A stretch of DNA of 64,000 nucleotides from Bradyrhizobium liaoningense (GCF_018130955.1 NZ_JAFCJM010000008.1:124001-188000), one strand, 5' to 3'; shown: positions 1 to 9,879, counted from the stretch's first letter. The notes: a model not told the origin generated them from the sequence alone. Numbers and translations: made by a program.

Positions 1-2533
1 GCGCGGGAGAACCCGACGAGTTCTCCATCGGAGGCAGCGGCGGTGCGGTGCTGCCGCCTTCCAGCAGGTTCATCGCCATCTTGAAGGTGCCGAGCACGAT
101 CACGACCACGCTCGCGCCGACCAGCAGCGAGCGGATCTTTGACGTGATCGTGGACGATCCGTCCTTGCCCTTGTCCTTGCCGGCTGCAGCAGCAGCCTTG
201 GCTGCACGGCCCTGCTTCTCGGGAGGCTGTGCCGCGGCGGCCTGCGCCGCGCGGCGGGCGGCCGCGATGAAGCTCGACGAGGACACCGGCTCCTTTGGAG
301 CGGAGGGAATTTCGCTGATCGCGTTTTCGGACGCGGCAATGCGCTCCGAGGGCGTGGCGGGCCGTCCGCCCGGACGAGTGCCGGGCTCAAGCGGATGATC
401 CGGCGGCAGCTCGGGCGCGATCGCAGTGCGCGCGGGCGCGGTGTGCGGCTCCAAAATTTCGCTGATCGCGCGCGGCGGCAAGGGCGGTGTGACTTGCGGC
501 GCCACCGGCATCGGCGGAGGCGGTGGGGCGGCCGGCGTTGCGGCGTGGAATTCGCGCGGCGCGGCGACGAAGGCGCCCTGTGCCGCGGCGGGGTTCGGCA
601 GCTCCGGCTTCAGATCGGGCTTTGGATCGTATTTCGGCGCTTGCTGCGGCATCGCCGCGCGCGCTATCGGCTGCTCGACCGGCATCGACGGCGCGAAAGC
701 ATGCTGCTGCGGCGCGGGCGCCGGCGGCGCGGCGCGAACCGCGCGCAGATCGCCCTCGATCATGGTGAGGCGATCGACGATATGGCCGAGCGCATTGTGC
801 ACGGCCTCGAGCGAGTCCTGGGTCGAACGGTTGGTCTCGGACTGGCTGAAGCGGATGTCGGAGAGCTCGCGCTTGACGAGGTCCACGACGCCGGAGTCCG
901 GCTGCGGCGTGGTGCGGCTCTCGGCGAGCGCGGCATAGGTCGCCTGCTGCCGTTCGAGATGCCGCAGGATGTCGTGCAGCCCGTCCTCGACGCGGCTCAG
1001 ATTGCCGCTGCGCGGGTCGGAGGCGGCTTCGATCCGCTCCAGCAGATAGGAGACGCGCTGTTCGAGATGCGCGAAGGTCGATGCGGAATCGTTGCCGACC
1101 TGCATGCGGTCGAAACGGTCGGACAGCGCGCGGATCGCGCTTTCCAGATGCTCGGTGCTGATGCTTTCGACCGGCCGCCGCTCGCGCGCTTCCAGTGCCT
1201 CGGTCAGCGCCGCGAGACGCTGCTCGAGGATCGCAAACCCTTCGGCGTGACCATTGCCGTTGCTCGACACGCGGCTGATCTGCTCGACCTTGGACGACAG
1301 AAGCTGCACGTCATCGGCGAGCCGGCCCAGCGCCTCGTTGGAGGCGACGTTCGAGACGATGGCGCGCAGCGCGGCGATGGCATCTTCGAGCTGCCGCACC
1401 GTTCCGGGATCGTCACTGGCGCGCAGGATCATGTCGAGCTTGGCGCCGAGATTGCGGATCGCCTCGTCATAGCCCCTGAGCTGCTCGGCCGGCATCAATG
1501 TGCGTAGCGCCTCGCGGATCTCGGACAAGGCGCGCTCGACGCCGGCGAGCGCCTGACCATCGGAGCCGGAGGAGCGGGTCTCGTCGATGCGCCGGTGCAG
1601 CGAGCGGATCTCGTTCTCGATCGACTCGATCGCACGCCGCGGCATCGCCTCGGTGATGGCGTGACGGATTTCCGCGAGCTCGCTGCGGAAGCCGGCGATC
1701 GACTGCTCGATGTGATCGGGGCGCTGCAGCGCGTCGATCTGGCTCGTGATCTTGATCAGGTGCCGTTCGAGCGCGGAAAAATCAGGCCCCGGCGGTTGCG
1801 GCGGGGCAGGGGTGTAGGCCGGCGCAGGATTGTAGGCGGGCTGAGGCGGGTAGGCGGGGGGAGGCGCGTAGGCCTGCGGAGGCGGCGCCAAGGGGGCTGC
1901 CGAGGGGGCTGCCACGTGCGCAGCCATCGGCGCGATCGGGGGTGCCGCGCGCGGCGGCACCTGCCGCGGCACGAAGCCTTCGAGCTCGTTCTGCCGCGCC
2001 GCGATCTCGGCAACGGCAACGTCGAGCGAGGCGGGGCTGAGCGGCGGCGAATTGCGATAGACCTGCGTGGCCGCGCGCTCGACGGCTTCAGTCTGGCGCT
2101 GGCGCGTCTCGACCGGCCCGGGACGGGCGGGGCTTTGCGGCTTGGAGATTTGCGATAGCCGCGCATCGAGCCGCGAGATCGCGTCGTTCAACTGGCGGGC
2201 AACGCCCTGCTCGCGCGAAACGTCGGCGCGCGGCGCGGCGGGTTTTGAAATGTGTTCGATCTGCCGCGTGATCGCATCCAGCCGCTGGTGGATGTCGGCG
2301 ACATCGCGGCTTTCCTGGCTGGGAAGCTGCTGCTGATATTGTTGCTGATAGTTTTGCTGATGGTTTTGCTGATGGTTTTCTTGGGGCGCGCGAAAATTCG
2401 GCGGCGCGGCGTCACCGAGCGTGGAATTGAGCCAATCGTTGAGTGACATGCCGGCGCGGCGCGCAGCGGCCTCGGCCCGCTCCCTGACGGATGGATCGAT
2501 GCCGTCAACACTCCACGATACGCGCGAATTCAT
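1..2533 (-). CDS. PodJ/Sel1-like coiled-coil membrane protein (C-terminus cut off by window edge)
   Basis: The frame stays open to the left edge, so only about 844 N-terminal residues are visible. ATG at 2533 begins MNSRVSWSVDGIDP, followed by a short helix ending LNDWLN and then a Gln/His/Asn-rich tract near residues 52-72. A Pro/Ala-rich stretch and long charged heptad-like coiled coil span roughly 230-620, another Pro/Ala linker follows, and one membrane helix lies at about 803-824. This order resembles the cytoplasmic and membrane part of PodJ-like or Sel1-repeat polar/cell-envelope proteins of Rhizobiales; Sel1 and peptidoglycan-binding domains would be expected beyond the edge. The family call is inference. 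A role in polarity or division is known only for distant relatives such as Caulobacter PodJ. Confidence 0.7.
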   Translation of the reverse strand, partial: MNSRVSWSVDGIDPSVRERAEAAARRAGMSLNDWLNSTLGDAAPPNFRAPQENHQQNHQQNYQQQYQQQLPSQESRDVADIHQRLDAITRQIEHISKPAAPRADVSREQGVARQLNDAISRLDARLSQISKPQSPARPGPVETRQRQTEAVERAATQVYRNSPPLSPASLDVAVAEIAARQNELEGFVPRQVPPRAAPPIAPMAAHVAAPSAAPLAPPPQAYAPPPAYPPQPAYNPAPAYTPAPPQPPGPDFSALERHLIKITSQIDALQRPDHIEQSIAGFRSELAEIRHAITEAMPRRAIESIENEIRSLHRRIDETRSSGSDGQALAGVERALSEIREALRTLMPAEQLRGYDEAIRNLGAKLDMILRASDDPGTVRQLEDAIAALRAIVSNVASNEALGRLADDVQLLSSKVEQISRVSSNGNGHAEGFAILEQRLAALTEALEARERRPVESISTEHLESAIRALSDRFDRMQVGNDSASTFAHLEQRVSYLLERIEAASDPRSGNLSRVEDGLHDILRHLERQQATYAALAESRTTPQPDSGVVDLVKRELSDIRFSQSETNRSTQDSLEAVHNALGHIVDRLTMIEGDLRAVRAAPPAPAPQQHAFAPSMPVEQPIARAAMPQQAPKYDPKPDLKPELPNPAAAQGAFVAAPREFHAATPAAPPPPPMPVAPQVTPPLPPRAISEILEPHTAPARTAIAPELPPDHPLEPGTRPGGRPATPSERIAASENAISEIPSAPKEPVSSSSFIAAARRAAQAAAAQPPEKQGRAAKAAAAAGKDKGKDGSSTITSKIRSLLVGASVVVIVLGTFKMAMNLLEGGSTAPPLPPMENSSGSPA

Positions 2534-2698
2534 GACTCTGTCCGGTTCCGACTCCGGCGCCCCACCCGGCGCCTTCAGCCTTCCCACGCGTTCCGGTTGT
2601 AAAGACAATCCAAAACGGCGCGGGTCGTCTGCCTCGAAATCCGACTTTTGTCCGTTACGGTAAATAACGGGTTAAGGAATGCGTCCGCGCTGTCCTAA

Positions 2699-2734
2699 AG
2701 TTGGCGCGGGGAGCCGGGGACGGTGCCGCCAACT
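2699..2734. terminator. stem-loop downstream of the PadR gene
   Basis: Perfect arms AGTTGGCG (2699-2706) and CGCCAACT (2727-2734) surround a GC-rich loop about 70 nt past the end of the leftward PadR gene. There is no clear U-run, so termination is only a possibility. Confidence 0.35.
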
Positions 2735-2743
2735 CGGTGTCAT

Positions 2744-2788
2744 GCCCCGGCGAAGCCTTGGCGTAGCCGGGTCGCGGGGGATGACAGC
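2744..2788. repeat. GC-rich dispersed palindromic repeat, copy 1
   Basis: A 45-nt unit lying between GTCAT and ATGAC. The same 45 nt occurs as its reverse complement at 31865-31909 with one visible mismatch. It is intergenic between padR and the PodJ-like gene, and resembles the extragenic palindromic elements scattered through Bradyrhizobium genomes. Confidence 0.8.
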
Positions 2789-2805
2789 AGAAAGAGCGGA
2801 AGGAG

Positions 2806-3396
2806 CTAACCCTTCTCCCGCTTCCCGTCCTCCAGCGGCACCACCGTGGTGCCGTGACCGGTCAGCCCCGACAGCGCGTCGATCGCCTCTTCGCACCATT
2901 CCGCCACCATCTGCTCGTGACGTGATCCGAGCTTGAGGAGCAGCAGATTGCCGATGTCGGCGGCTTCGCTGGCGGTGCCGTCGGGAAAGCGCTTCTTCAA
3001 GATGCGCTCATAGCGCTCGGAGCGGTCGCGGTGGTGCTCCAGGCGCGCCATCAGGTCGGCCCTGACGGGCTCGAGGTCGACGCTGTCGAGCGCGTGGAAG
3101 CGCACCAGCAGATCGTCCTTGTTCGAAGCGGGCGTGCTCGGCCGCGCGGCCCAGTGCCGCAGCGCTGTTCGGCCCTCATTGGTGAGCGTATATACGAGCT
3201 TGTTGGGCTTGCCGGTCTGCACGACCTCACGGCCCTGGATGTAGCCGCGGTCGCGCAGCTTGGAGAGCTCGCGATAGATTTGCTGGTGGTCGGCCTTCCA
3301 GAAGAAGCCGATCGAGGAATCGAAGGTCTTGGCGAGCTCGTAGCCCGTCATCGGACGTTCCGTCAGGCATGCGAGAATCGCGTCGCCCAGTGCCAT
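2806..3396 (-). CDS. PadR family transcriptional regulator
   Basis: 196 residues. The N-terminal winged helix is at about 6-80 (MTGYELAKTF ... IYRELSKLRDRGYI ... GKPNKLVYTLTNEGR), followed by a helical C-terminal dimerisation domain (about 90-175). This is the usual PadR plus Vir_act_alpha_C arrangement and length. The ATG at 3396 has an excellent AAGGAGG ribosome site 7 nt upstream. It is divergent from the NTF2-like gene, and the 181-nt gap holds a symmetrical operator-like sequence (3451-3484). It probably represses itself, the neighbour, or both in response to an unknown small molecule; the ligand cannot be read from the sequence. Confidence 0.9.
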   Translation of the reverse strand: MALGDAILACLTERPMTGYELAKTFDSSIGFFWKADHQQIYRELSKLRDRGYIQGREVVQTGKPNKLVYTLTNEGRTALRHWAARPSTPASNKDDLLVRFHALDSVDLEPVRADLMARLEHHRDRSERYERILKKRFPDGTASEAADIGNLLLLKLGSRHEQMVAEWCEEAIDALSGLTGHGTTVVPLEDGKREKG

Positions 3397-3443
3397 GGCC
3401 GGCCTCCTTTTTTGGGCTGCCTAAGACTACCCGACCAATTCAC

Positions 3444-3484
3444 TTGACTTTATGCACATCGGCGCATATGCGTCAATGTGCATA
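3444..3484. promoter_or_regulatory. nested palindrome, predicted PadR operator over a promoter
   Basis: TATGCACAT (3451-3459) and ATGTGCATA (3476-3484) are perfect inverted arms sharing one symmetry axis with the central CGCATATGCG (3463-3472). PadR proteins are known to bind ATGT/ACAT-type inverted repeats. A -35-like TTGACT (3444-3449) is followed after 17 nt by TATGCG (3467-3472), so the dyad would cover a rightward promoter. Confidence 0.6.
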
Positions 3485-3524
3485 TGGCGGCGAGGTGTCA
3501 AACCCGCCGGCGTCGGCCTGCGCG

Positions 3525-3547
3525 CTACTGTGCATGGGGTTGTTTTC
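3525..3547. repeat. 23-nt exact repeat, copy 1
   Basis: These 23 nt (core TGTGCATGGGGTTGTTTTC) recur exactly at 48797-48819. Here they sit 30 nt upstream of the NTF2-like start; in the other place they lie between convergent genes, so a simple promoter role is unlikely. Confidence 0.75.
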
Positions 3548-3577
3548 AAGCTTTTTGCCTCAGGAGGCACCCTGATC

Positions 3578-3970
3578 ATGACCGGCCTCGACAAATGGTA
3601 CGGCTACATGAAGTCCCAAGATCGCGCTGAAGCCCGCACGGCGCTCTGGGATCTTCTTCATCCCGATGCCGTCTTTGAAAGTCCCGTCGTCCACACCCCG
3701 CAGCGCGGGCGCGACATCACCTTCAAATATCTGTCGAGTGCCGAGAAGGTCCTGGGTGGTCCGGGCTTCACCTATGTCGGCGAGTGGACGAGCGAGCGCG
3801 GTGCCGTGCTCGAGTTCAAGACCATGATCGACGGCATCGAGATCAATGGCGTCGACATCATCAGCTTCGACGCCGAGGGCCGCATCACGCATTTCAAGGT
3901 GATGGTGCGTCCGCTCAAGGCCATCAACATGCTGCATCGCCTGATGGCGGAGCAGCTCGCAGCACCATAA
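3578..3970 (+). CDS. nuclear transport factor 2 (SnoaL)-like protein
   Basis: 130 residues from ATG 3578, chosen because AGGAGG lies about 10 nt upstream. The frame is open further upstream, but that part has no domain character and crosses the operator region. The sequence (MTGLDKWYGYMKSQ ... LLHPDAVFESPVVHTP ... YLSSAEKVLGG ... VDIISFDAEGRITHFKVMVRP) has the cone-shaped NTF2/SnoaL pattern: N-terminal helices, a short HPDAVFESP strand, and a C-terminal sheet. Members are isomerases, hydrolases or plain binding proteins, so no reaction is assigned. It sits between PadR and the beta-oxidation genes in the same direction as the latter, 111 nt before the dehydrogenase. Confidence 0.8.
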   Translation: MTGLDKWYGYMKSQDRAEARTALWDLLHPDAVFESPVVHTPQRGRDITFKYLSSAEKVLGGPGFTYVGEWTSERGAVLEFKTMIDGIEINGVDIISFDAEGRITHFKVMVRPLKAINMLHRLMAEQLAAP

Positions 3971-4081
3971 CACCTGCCCTGAGGTTGCAGAAAGCGAGTA
4001 TGCTCGCCAGTTGAGCACTGCGCCGCAGGGATTTCCTGAACAGACTTCCAAACTCTAAAGGCGCCACGCCGGGAGAACGCC

Positions 4082-5872
4082 ATGCCGATCTACAAAGCCC
4101 CCGTCGAAGACGTGAACTTCCTGTTCAACGACGTCTTCCAGATCGACCGTTACGACAATCTGCCCGGCTTCACCGACGCCTCTAGCGACGTGCGCGAAGC
4201 TATCCTGGGCGAAGCGGCAAAACTCGCCGAAGAGGTGCTCCAGCCGCTCAACCGCGTCGGCGATCTCGAAGGCTGCAAGCGCGCCGATGACGGCAGCGTC
4301 ACCACGCCCAGGGGCTTCAAGGAAGCGTTCAAGGCAGTGGCCGAGGGCGGTTGGCTCGGCCTGTCGGTGCCGGCTGAATATGGCGGGCAGGGCCTGCCGG
4401 TGACGCTGTCCCAGGCGGTCAACGAATTCCAGATCTCCGCCAACATGGCCTTCGCGATGTATGGCGGTCTCACCATGGGTGCGACCGCGGCTCTGCTGGT
4501 GCACGGCTCGGACGAACAGAAGAAGACCTACCTGCCGAAGATGGTGGCCGGCGAATGGACCGGCACCATGAACCTCACCGAGCCGCATTGCGGCACCGAT
4601 CTCGGCCTGCTCCGCACCAAGGCCGTGCGTCAGGCCGACGGCAGCTTCAAGATCACGGGCACCAAGATCTTCATTTCGGCCGGCGAGCATGATCTCACGG
4701 AGAACATCATCCACCTCGTGCTCGCCCGCATCGAGGGCGCGCCGGCGGGCATCAAGGGCGTCTCGCTGTTCGTGGTGCCGAAGAACCTCGTCAATGCCGA
4801 TGGAACAGTCGGCGCCCGCAACGGCGTCACCTGCGGCTCGATCGAGCACAAGATGGGCATCCACGGCAATTCGACCTGTGTGATGAACTACGACAACGCC
4901 ACCGGCTGGCTGATTGGCGAAGAGAACAAGGGCATGCAGGGCATGTTCGTGATGATGAACGAGGCTCGCCTCGGCGTCGCCGTGCAGGGGCTCGCGCAGT
5001 CCGAGGTCGCCTATCAGAACGCCGTTGCCTATGCGCGCGAGCGTCTGCAGGGCCGTTCGCTCACCGGCGCCAAGGCGCCGGACAAGGCCGCCGACCCGAT
5101 CATCGTGCATCCCGACGTGCGCCGCACGCTTCTCACCATCCGCGCCTTCAACGAGGCCGCGCGCGCCTTCGTAGTGTGGACCGCGCTGAAAAGCGACGTC
5201 GCCCACCGCTCCGAGGATCCCAAGGACCGCCAGGCCGCCGACGACCATATGGGCCTGATGACGCCGGTGCTGAAGGGCTATCTGACCGAAATCGGCTTTG
5301 CCAACGCGGTGCAGGCCCAGCAGATGTTCGGCGGCCATGGCTACATCGCCGAGCACGGCATGGAGCAGTTCGTGCGCGATGCCCGCATCGCCATGATCTA
5401 TGAAGGCGCCAACGGCATCCAGGCGCTCGACCTCGTCGGCCGCAAACTGCCGCGCGACGGCGGCCGCGCCATCATGGGCTTCTTCGGCGAGGTCATGGGC
5501 TTTGCCAAGGAGAACGGCGGCGACGAGGCGATGAAGCCGTTTGTCACTGCGCTCTCGACTTCGCTCGGCCATCTCCAGCAGGCCACCACCTGGCTGATGC
5601 AGAACGCGATGATGAAGCCCGACAATGCCGGTGCCGCGGCGACGGACTACATGCATTTGTTCGGCCTCGTCGCGCTCGGCTACATGTGGGCGAAGATGGC
5701 CAAAGTCACGCAAGGCAAGATTGCCGAGAGCGGTGCCACGCCCTATCTCTCGACAAAACTCGTCACCGGCCGCTTCTTCATGGAGCGGATGCTGCCGGAA
5801 ACCGCGCTGCATCTGGCGCGCATCCAGACCGGCTGCGCCACCACCATGGAATTGCCGGCCGAAGCGTTCTGA
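4082..5872 (+). CDS. acyl-CoA dehydrogenase (DmdC/long FadE-type)
   Basis: 596 residues, the length of the long ACAD subgroup that includes 3-methylmercaptopropionyl-CoA dehydrogenase DmdC. The order is an N-terminal helical domain (about 40-160), the middle beta domain with MNLTEPHCGTDLG (about 160-275), and the C-terminal FAD-binding helices. The catalytic-base motif MIYEGANGIQALDL places the candidate Glu at residue 441. An extra C-terminal domain (about 470-590) is typical of this subgroup. It is an FAD enzyme oxidising acyl-CoA to enoyl-CoA, giving electrons to ETF. The start at 4082 has GGGAGAA upstream. It leads the small ORF, thiolase and hydratase/dehydrogenase, so general fatty-acid beta-oxidation is the likeliest job; chain-length preference is unknown. 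Confidence 0.92.
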   Translation: MPIYKAPVEDVNFLFNDVFQIDRYDNLPGFTDASSDVREAILGEAAKLAEEVLQPLNRVGDLEGCKRADDGSVTTPRGFKEAFKAVAEGGWLGLSVPAEYGGQGLPVTLSQAVNEFQISANMAFAMYGGLTMGATAALLVHGSDEQKKTYLPKMVAGEWTGTMNLTEPHCGTDLGLLRTKAVRQADGSFKITGTKIFISAGEHDLTENIIHLVLARIEGAPAGIKGVSLFVVPKNLVNADGTVGARNGVTCGSIEHKMGIHGNSTCVMNYDNATGWLIGEENKGMQGMFVMMNEARLGVAVQGLAQSEVAYQNAVAYARERLQGRSLTGAKAPDKAADPIIVHPDVRRTLLTIRAFNEAARAFVVWTALKSDVAHRSEDPKDRQAADDHMGLMTPVLKGYLTEIGFANAVQAQQMFGGHGYIAEHGMEQFVRDARIAMIYEGANGIQALDLVGRKLPRDGGRAIMGFFGEVMGFAKENGGDEAMKPFVTALSTSLGHLQQATTWLMQNAMMKPDNAGAAATDYMHLFGLVALGYMWAKMAKVTQGKIAESGATPYLSTKLVTGRFFMERMLPETALHLARIQTGCATTMELPAEAF

Positions 5873-5882
5873 GGACTGGTCG

Positions 5883-6170
5883 ATGGCGGCAGCAGACGGG
5901 ATCGTTGCGGAGTTTCGTGCCTTTGGCGCGGGACTTCACCGCGACAAGTTCTGTGTGCGATCCGCTTTCGACATCATCGACCGCTGCGAGACGGCAGGCG
6001 TTGGCATCCTCGGCATCGAGGGCTTTTACCTGACCGACACGACGACCATTCCCCAGCTCGATCACATCCTCGATCTGAGCGCGGGCATGACGGCCTACGA
6101 CGTCGCGCGGCAGTTCCTTCGCCATGGCGAAGGGCTGCCGTTGTTCTACGAATTCACCTTCCACGGATGA
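5883..6170 (+). CDS. small conserved-looking protein in the beta-oxidation operon
   Basis: 95 residues, starting at ATG 5883 only 10 nt after the dehydrogenase stop and ending 49 nt before the thiolase start. The frame is open upstream only as an out-of-frame shadow of the dehydrogenase. The sequence is compositionally normal and globular: EFRAFGAGLHRDKFCVRSAFDII, then a VGILGIEGFYLTD segment and a C-terminal GEGLPLFYEFTFHG. No signal peptide or membrane segment is seen. I do not recognise the family. Tight spacing implies co-transcription and perhaps co-function with acyl-CoA oxidation, which is inference only. Confidence 0.65.
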   Translation: MAAADGIVAEFRAFGAGLHRDKFCVRSAFDIIDRCETAGVGILGIEGFYLTDTTTIPQLDHILDLSAGMTAYDVARQFLRHGEGLPLFYEFTFHG

Positions 6171-6219
6171 TCACGACCGCGCGGCGGTCTTCAACAATAG
6201 CTGCACTCAGGAGGCTCAC

Positions 6220-7428
<1,209 letters not shown>

Positions 7429-7446
7429 GGCTGAGGGAGCACCAAC

Positions 7447-9660
7447 ATGACCTACAAGAACTTCAAGGTTGAGACCGACGCCGACGGCATCGCGCTCGTC
7501 ACCTGGGACATTCCGGGCCGTTCGATGAACGTGCTCGACGAGACCTCGACCAGCGAGCTCGAGGCGATCGTGAAGGCGACCACCGCGGACGCTGCGGTGA
7601 AGGGCGTCGTCATCACCTCGGCCAAGGACGCCTTCTGCGCCGGTGCCGACCTCTCCATGCTCGAGGGCATGAACCAGGCCTACGCCAAGGTTCTGAAGGA
7701 ACAGGGCGAGACGGCGGCGAACCAGATGCTGTTCGACCAGAGCCGGCGCTTCTCGCTGGTGCTGCGTGGCATCGAGACCTCGGGCAAGCCGTGGGCGGCC
7801 GCGATCAACGGCCTCGCGCTCGGCGGCGGTTTCGAGATCACGTTGTGCTGCCACTATCGCGTCGCGGCCGAAAATCCCAAGACCCGCCTCGGGCTGCCCG
7901 AAGTCAAGGTCGGCCTGTTCCCCGGCGCCGGCGGCACGCAGCGCGTGCCGCGGCTGGTGCCGCCGCAGGACGCGATGACCATTTTGCTCAAGGGCGACCC
8001 GGTCACGCTCGACAAGGCGAAGCAGCTCAACCTCATCCACGCCATCGTTCCGGCTGCCGATCTGATCAAGGCCGCGAAGGACTGGATCAAGGGCGGCGGC
8101 AAGGCGGTCGCGCCATGGGACGAAAAGGGCTTTAAGCTCCCCGGCGGTCCGGTGTTCTCCAAGAACGGCATGATGATGTTCCCGGCCGGCAACGCGATCT
8201 ACCGCCGCGAGACCTACGACAACTATCCGGCCGCGCGCGCCATCATGAGCTGCGTCTATGAAGGCCTCCAACTGCCGATCGACGCGGCGCTGCGCGTGGA
8301 GTCGCGTTACTTCACCTCGGTGCTGCGCTCGAAGGAAGCGGCCGCGATGATCCGCAGCCTGTTCCTGTCGATGCAGGAGCTGAACAAGGGCGCGCGCCGT
8401 CCGAAGGACGTCGCCCCGACCAAGGTGAAGAAGATCGCCGTGATCGGCGCCGGCTTCATGGGCGCGAGCGTCGGCTACGTCTCGGCCCGCGCCGGCCTCG
8501 ACGTGGTCCTGATCGACCGCGACCAGGAAAGCGCAGACAAGGGCAAGGCCCACGCGCAGAAGGTGATCGAGGAGCAGATCAAGAAGGGCCGCGCCAAGCC
8601 CACCGACGCTGAAGCGCTGCTCGCGCGCATCACGGCAACGGCCGACTACGCCGCCCTGAAGGACGTCGACCTCGTCATCGAGGCCGTGTTCGAGGACCGC
8701 AAGGTCAAGGCCGACACCTTTGCCAAGGCGCAGGAGTATCTCAAGCCCGACGTGGTCTTCGCGTCGAACACCTCGACGCTGCCGATCACCTCGCTTGCCG
8801 AGTCCTTCAAGGACCAGGGCAAGTTCGTCGGCATCCACTTCTTCTCGCCGGTCGAGAAGATGATGCTGGTCGAGATCATCCTCGGCAAGAACACCGGCGA
8901 TCTCGCGCTGGCAACCGCGCTCGATTACGTCCGGCAGATCGGCAAGACGCCGATCGTCGTGAACGACAGCCGCGGCTTCTATGCCAACCGCTGCGTCGGC
9001 CGTTATATCGCCGAAGGCAACGAAATGTTCCTCGAAGGCGTGCCGCCGGCGATGATCGAGAACTGCGCCAAGATGGCGGGCATGCCGGTTGGCCCGCTCT
9101 CGCTGTCGGATGAAGTCGCGCTCGACCTCGGGCTCAAGGTGATGAAGGCGACGGAAGCCGACCTCGGCCCCAACGCCGTCAACCCCGACCAGAAGAAACT
9201 GATGGTGGAGATGGTCGAGAAGCAGGGCCGTCTCGGCCGCAAGAACAGCAAGGGCTTCTATGACTACCCCGAGAAGGGCAAGGGTCAGAAGAGCCTGTGG
9301 CCGGGTCTCTCCGCGCTGCAGCCCAAGCAGCTCGATCCTGACACGCTCGACGTCGAGGAGTTGAAGCAGCGCTTCCTGGTGGTGCAGGCGGTGGAAGCCG
9401 CGCGCACGGTCGAGGATAACGTCATCACCGACCCGCGCGAGGCGGATGTCGGCTCGATCCTCGGCTTCGGCTTCGCGCCGTTCACCGGCGGCACGCTGTC
9501 CTATATCGACTTCATGGGCACGAAGAAGTTCGTCGAGCTCTGCCACAAGCTGGAAGCCAAATACGGCTCCCGCTTCACGCCGCCGAAGTTGTTGGTGGAG
9601 ATGGCGGCGAAGGGCGAAACCTTCTACGGCCGTTTCGCGCCGAAGAAGGCTGCGGCCTAG
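7447..9660 (+). CDS. bifunctional enoyl-CoA hydratase / 3-hydroxyacyl-CoA dehydrogenase (FadB/FadJ type)
   Basis: 737 residues. The N-terminal crotonase domain (about 1-290) has the oxyanion-hole segments FCAGADLSMLEGM and NGLALGGGFEITLCC, plus KVGLFPGAGGTQR. An NAD-binding domain begins near residue 328 with KKIAVIGAGFMGASVG, followed by HFFSPVEKMMLVEII and the C-terminal 3HCDH domains (DSRGFYANRCVGRY; GRLGRKNSKGFYDY). It hydrates trans-2-enoyl-CoA and oxidises the 3-hydroxyacyl-CoA with NAD+. A start at 7447 with GAGGGAGC upstream follows the thiolase by 18 nt. It is the last gene of the operon; a strong hairpin terminator lies about 220 nt downstream. Confidence 0.95.
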   Translation: MTYKNFKVETDADGIALVTWDIPGRSMNVLDETSTSELEAIVKATTADAAVKGVVITSAKDAFCAGADLSMLEGMNQAYAKVLKEQGETAANQMLFDQSRRFSLVLRGIETSGKPWAAAINGLALGGGFEITLCCHYRVAAENPKTRLGLPEVKVGLFPGAGGTQRVPRLVPPQDAMTILLKGDPVTLDKAKQLNLIHAIVPAADLIKAAKDWIKGGGKAVAPWDEKGFKLPGGPVFSKNGMMMFPAGNAIYRRETYDNYPAARAIMSCVYEGLQLPIDAALRVESRYFTSVLRSKEAAAMIRSLFLSMQELNKGARRPKDVAPTKVKKIAVIGAGFMGASVGYVSARAGLDVVLIDRDQESADKGKAHAQKVIEEQIKKGRAKPTDAEALLARITATADYAALKDVDLVIEAVFEDRKVKADTFAKAQEYLKPDVVFASNTSTLPITSLAESFKDQGKFVGIHFFSPVEKMMLVEIILGKNTGDLALATALDYVRQIGKTPIVVNDSRGFYANRCVGRYIAEGNEMFLEGVPPAMIENCAKMAGMPVGPLSLSDEVALDLGLKVMKATEADLGPNAVNPDQKKLMVEMVEKQGRLGRKNSKGFYDYPEKGKGQKSLWPGLSALQPKQLDPDTLDVEELKQRFLVVQAVEAARTVEDNVITDPREADVGSILGFGFAPFTGGTLSYIDFMGTKKFVELCHKLEAKYGSRFTPPKLLVEMAAKGETFYGRFAPKKAAA

Positions 9661-9668
9661 CTCTCCAC

Positions 9669-9858
9669 TGTCATCCCGGACAAGCTCACGGCAACGCGCG
9701 AGCGTTGCTGTGAGCGCCGATCCGGGACCCCCGCGCGAGCGCGTAGCGTTCGTCGCGATAACCACAGGGAGCAGTTTGGCGAAAGCTGGTCATGGCCAGT
9801 TCATGCAACAACGAACATCCGGGGTAATGGGTCCTGGCTTTCGCCAGGACGACTGTGT
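9669..9858. repeat. palindromic intergenic repeat region
   Basis: Contains the long hairpin 9684-9697 / 9702-9715 (arms beginning GCTCACGG and ending GTGAGC, one mismatch), embedded in a GTCATCCCGG...CCGGGACC frame like the other GC-rich elements of the window. A second small inverted repeat (GTCCTGG...CCAGGAC) follows near 9833-9851. The whole 9661-10054 gap shows no convincing gene. Confidence 0.6.
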
Positions 9859-9879
9859 GGATCGACCACATCAAAACAA

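Noticed and set aside
395..1507. 370-codon plus-strand frame in the PodJ-like region
   Set aside because: The minus-strand frame runs without a stop from 2533 to the edge and encodes a recognisable coiled-coil plus membrane helix; the plus-strand product is Arg-rich shadow sequence.
4055..5812. 585-codon minus-strand frame over the acyl-CoA dehydrogenase
   Set aside because: Same cause: low-complexity His/Arg/Gly/Ala composition, exact overlap with a well-supported enzyme gene.
9684..9715. Possible CRISPR-like or tRNA-like hairpin
   Set aside because: A single hairpin with no spacer-repeat periodicity, no acceptor/T-loop pattern; better read as an extragenic palindromic repeat.
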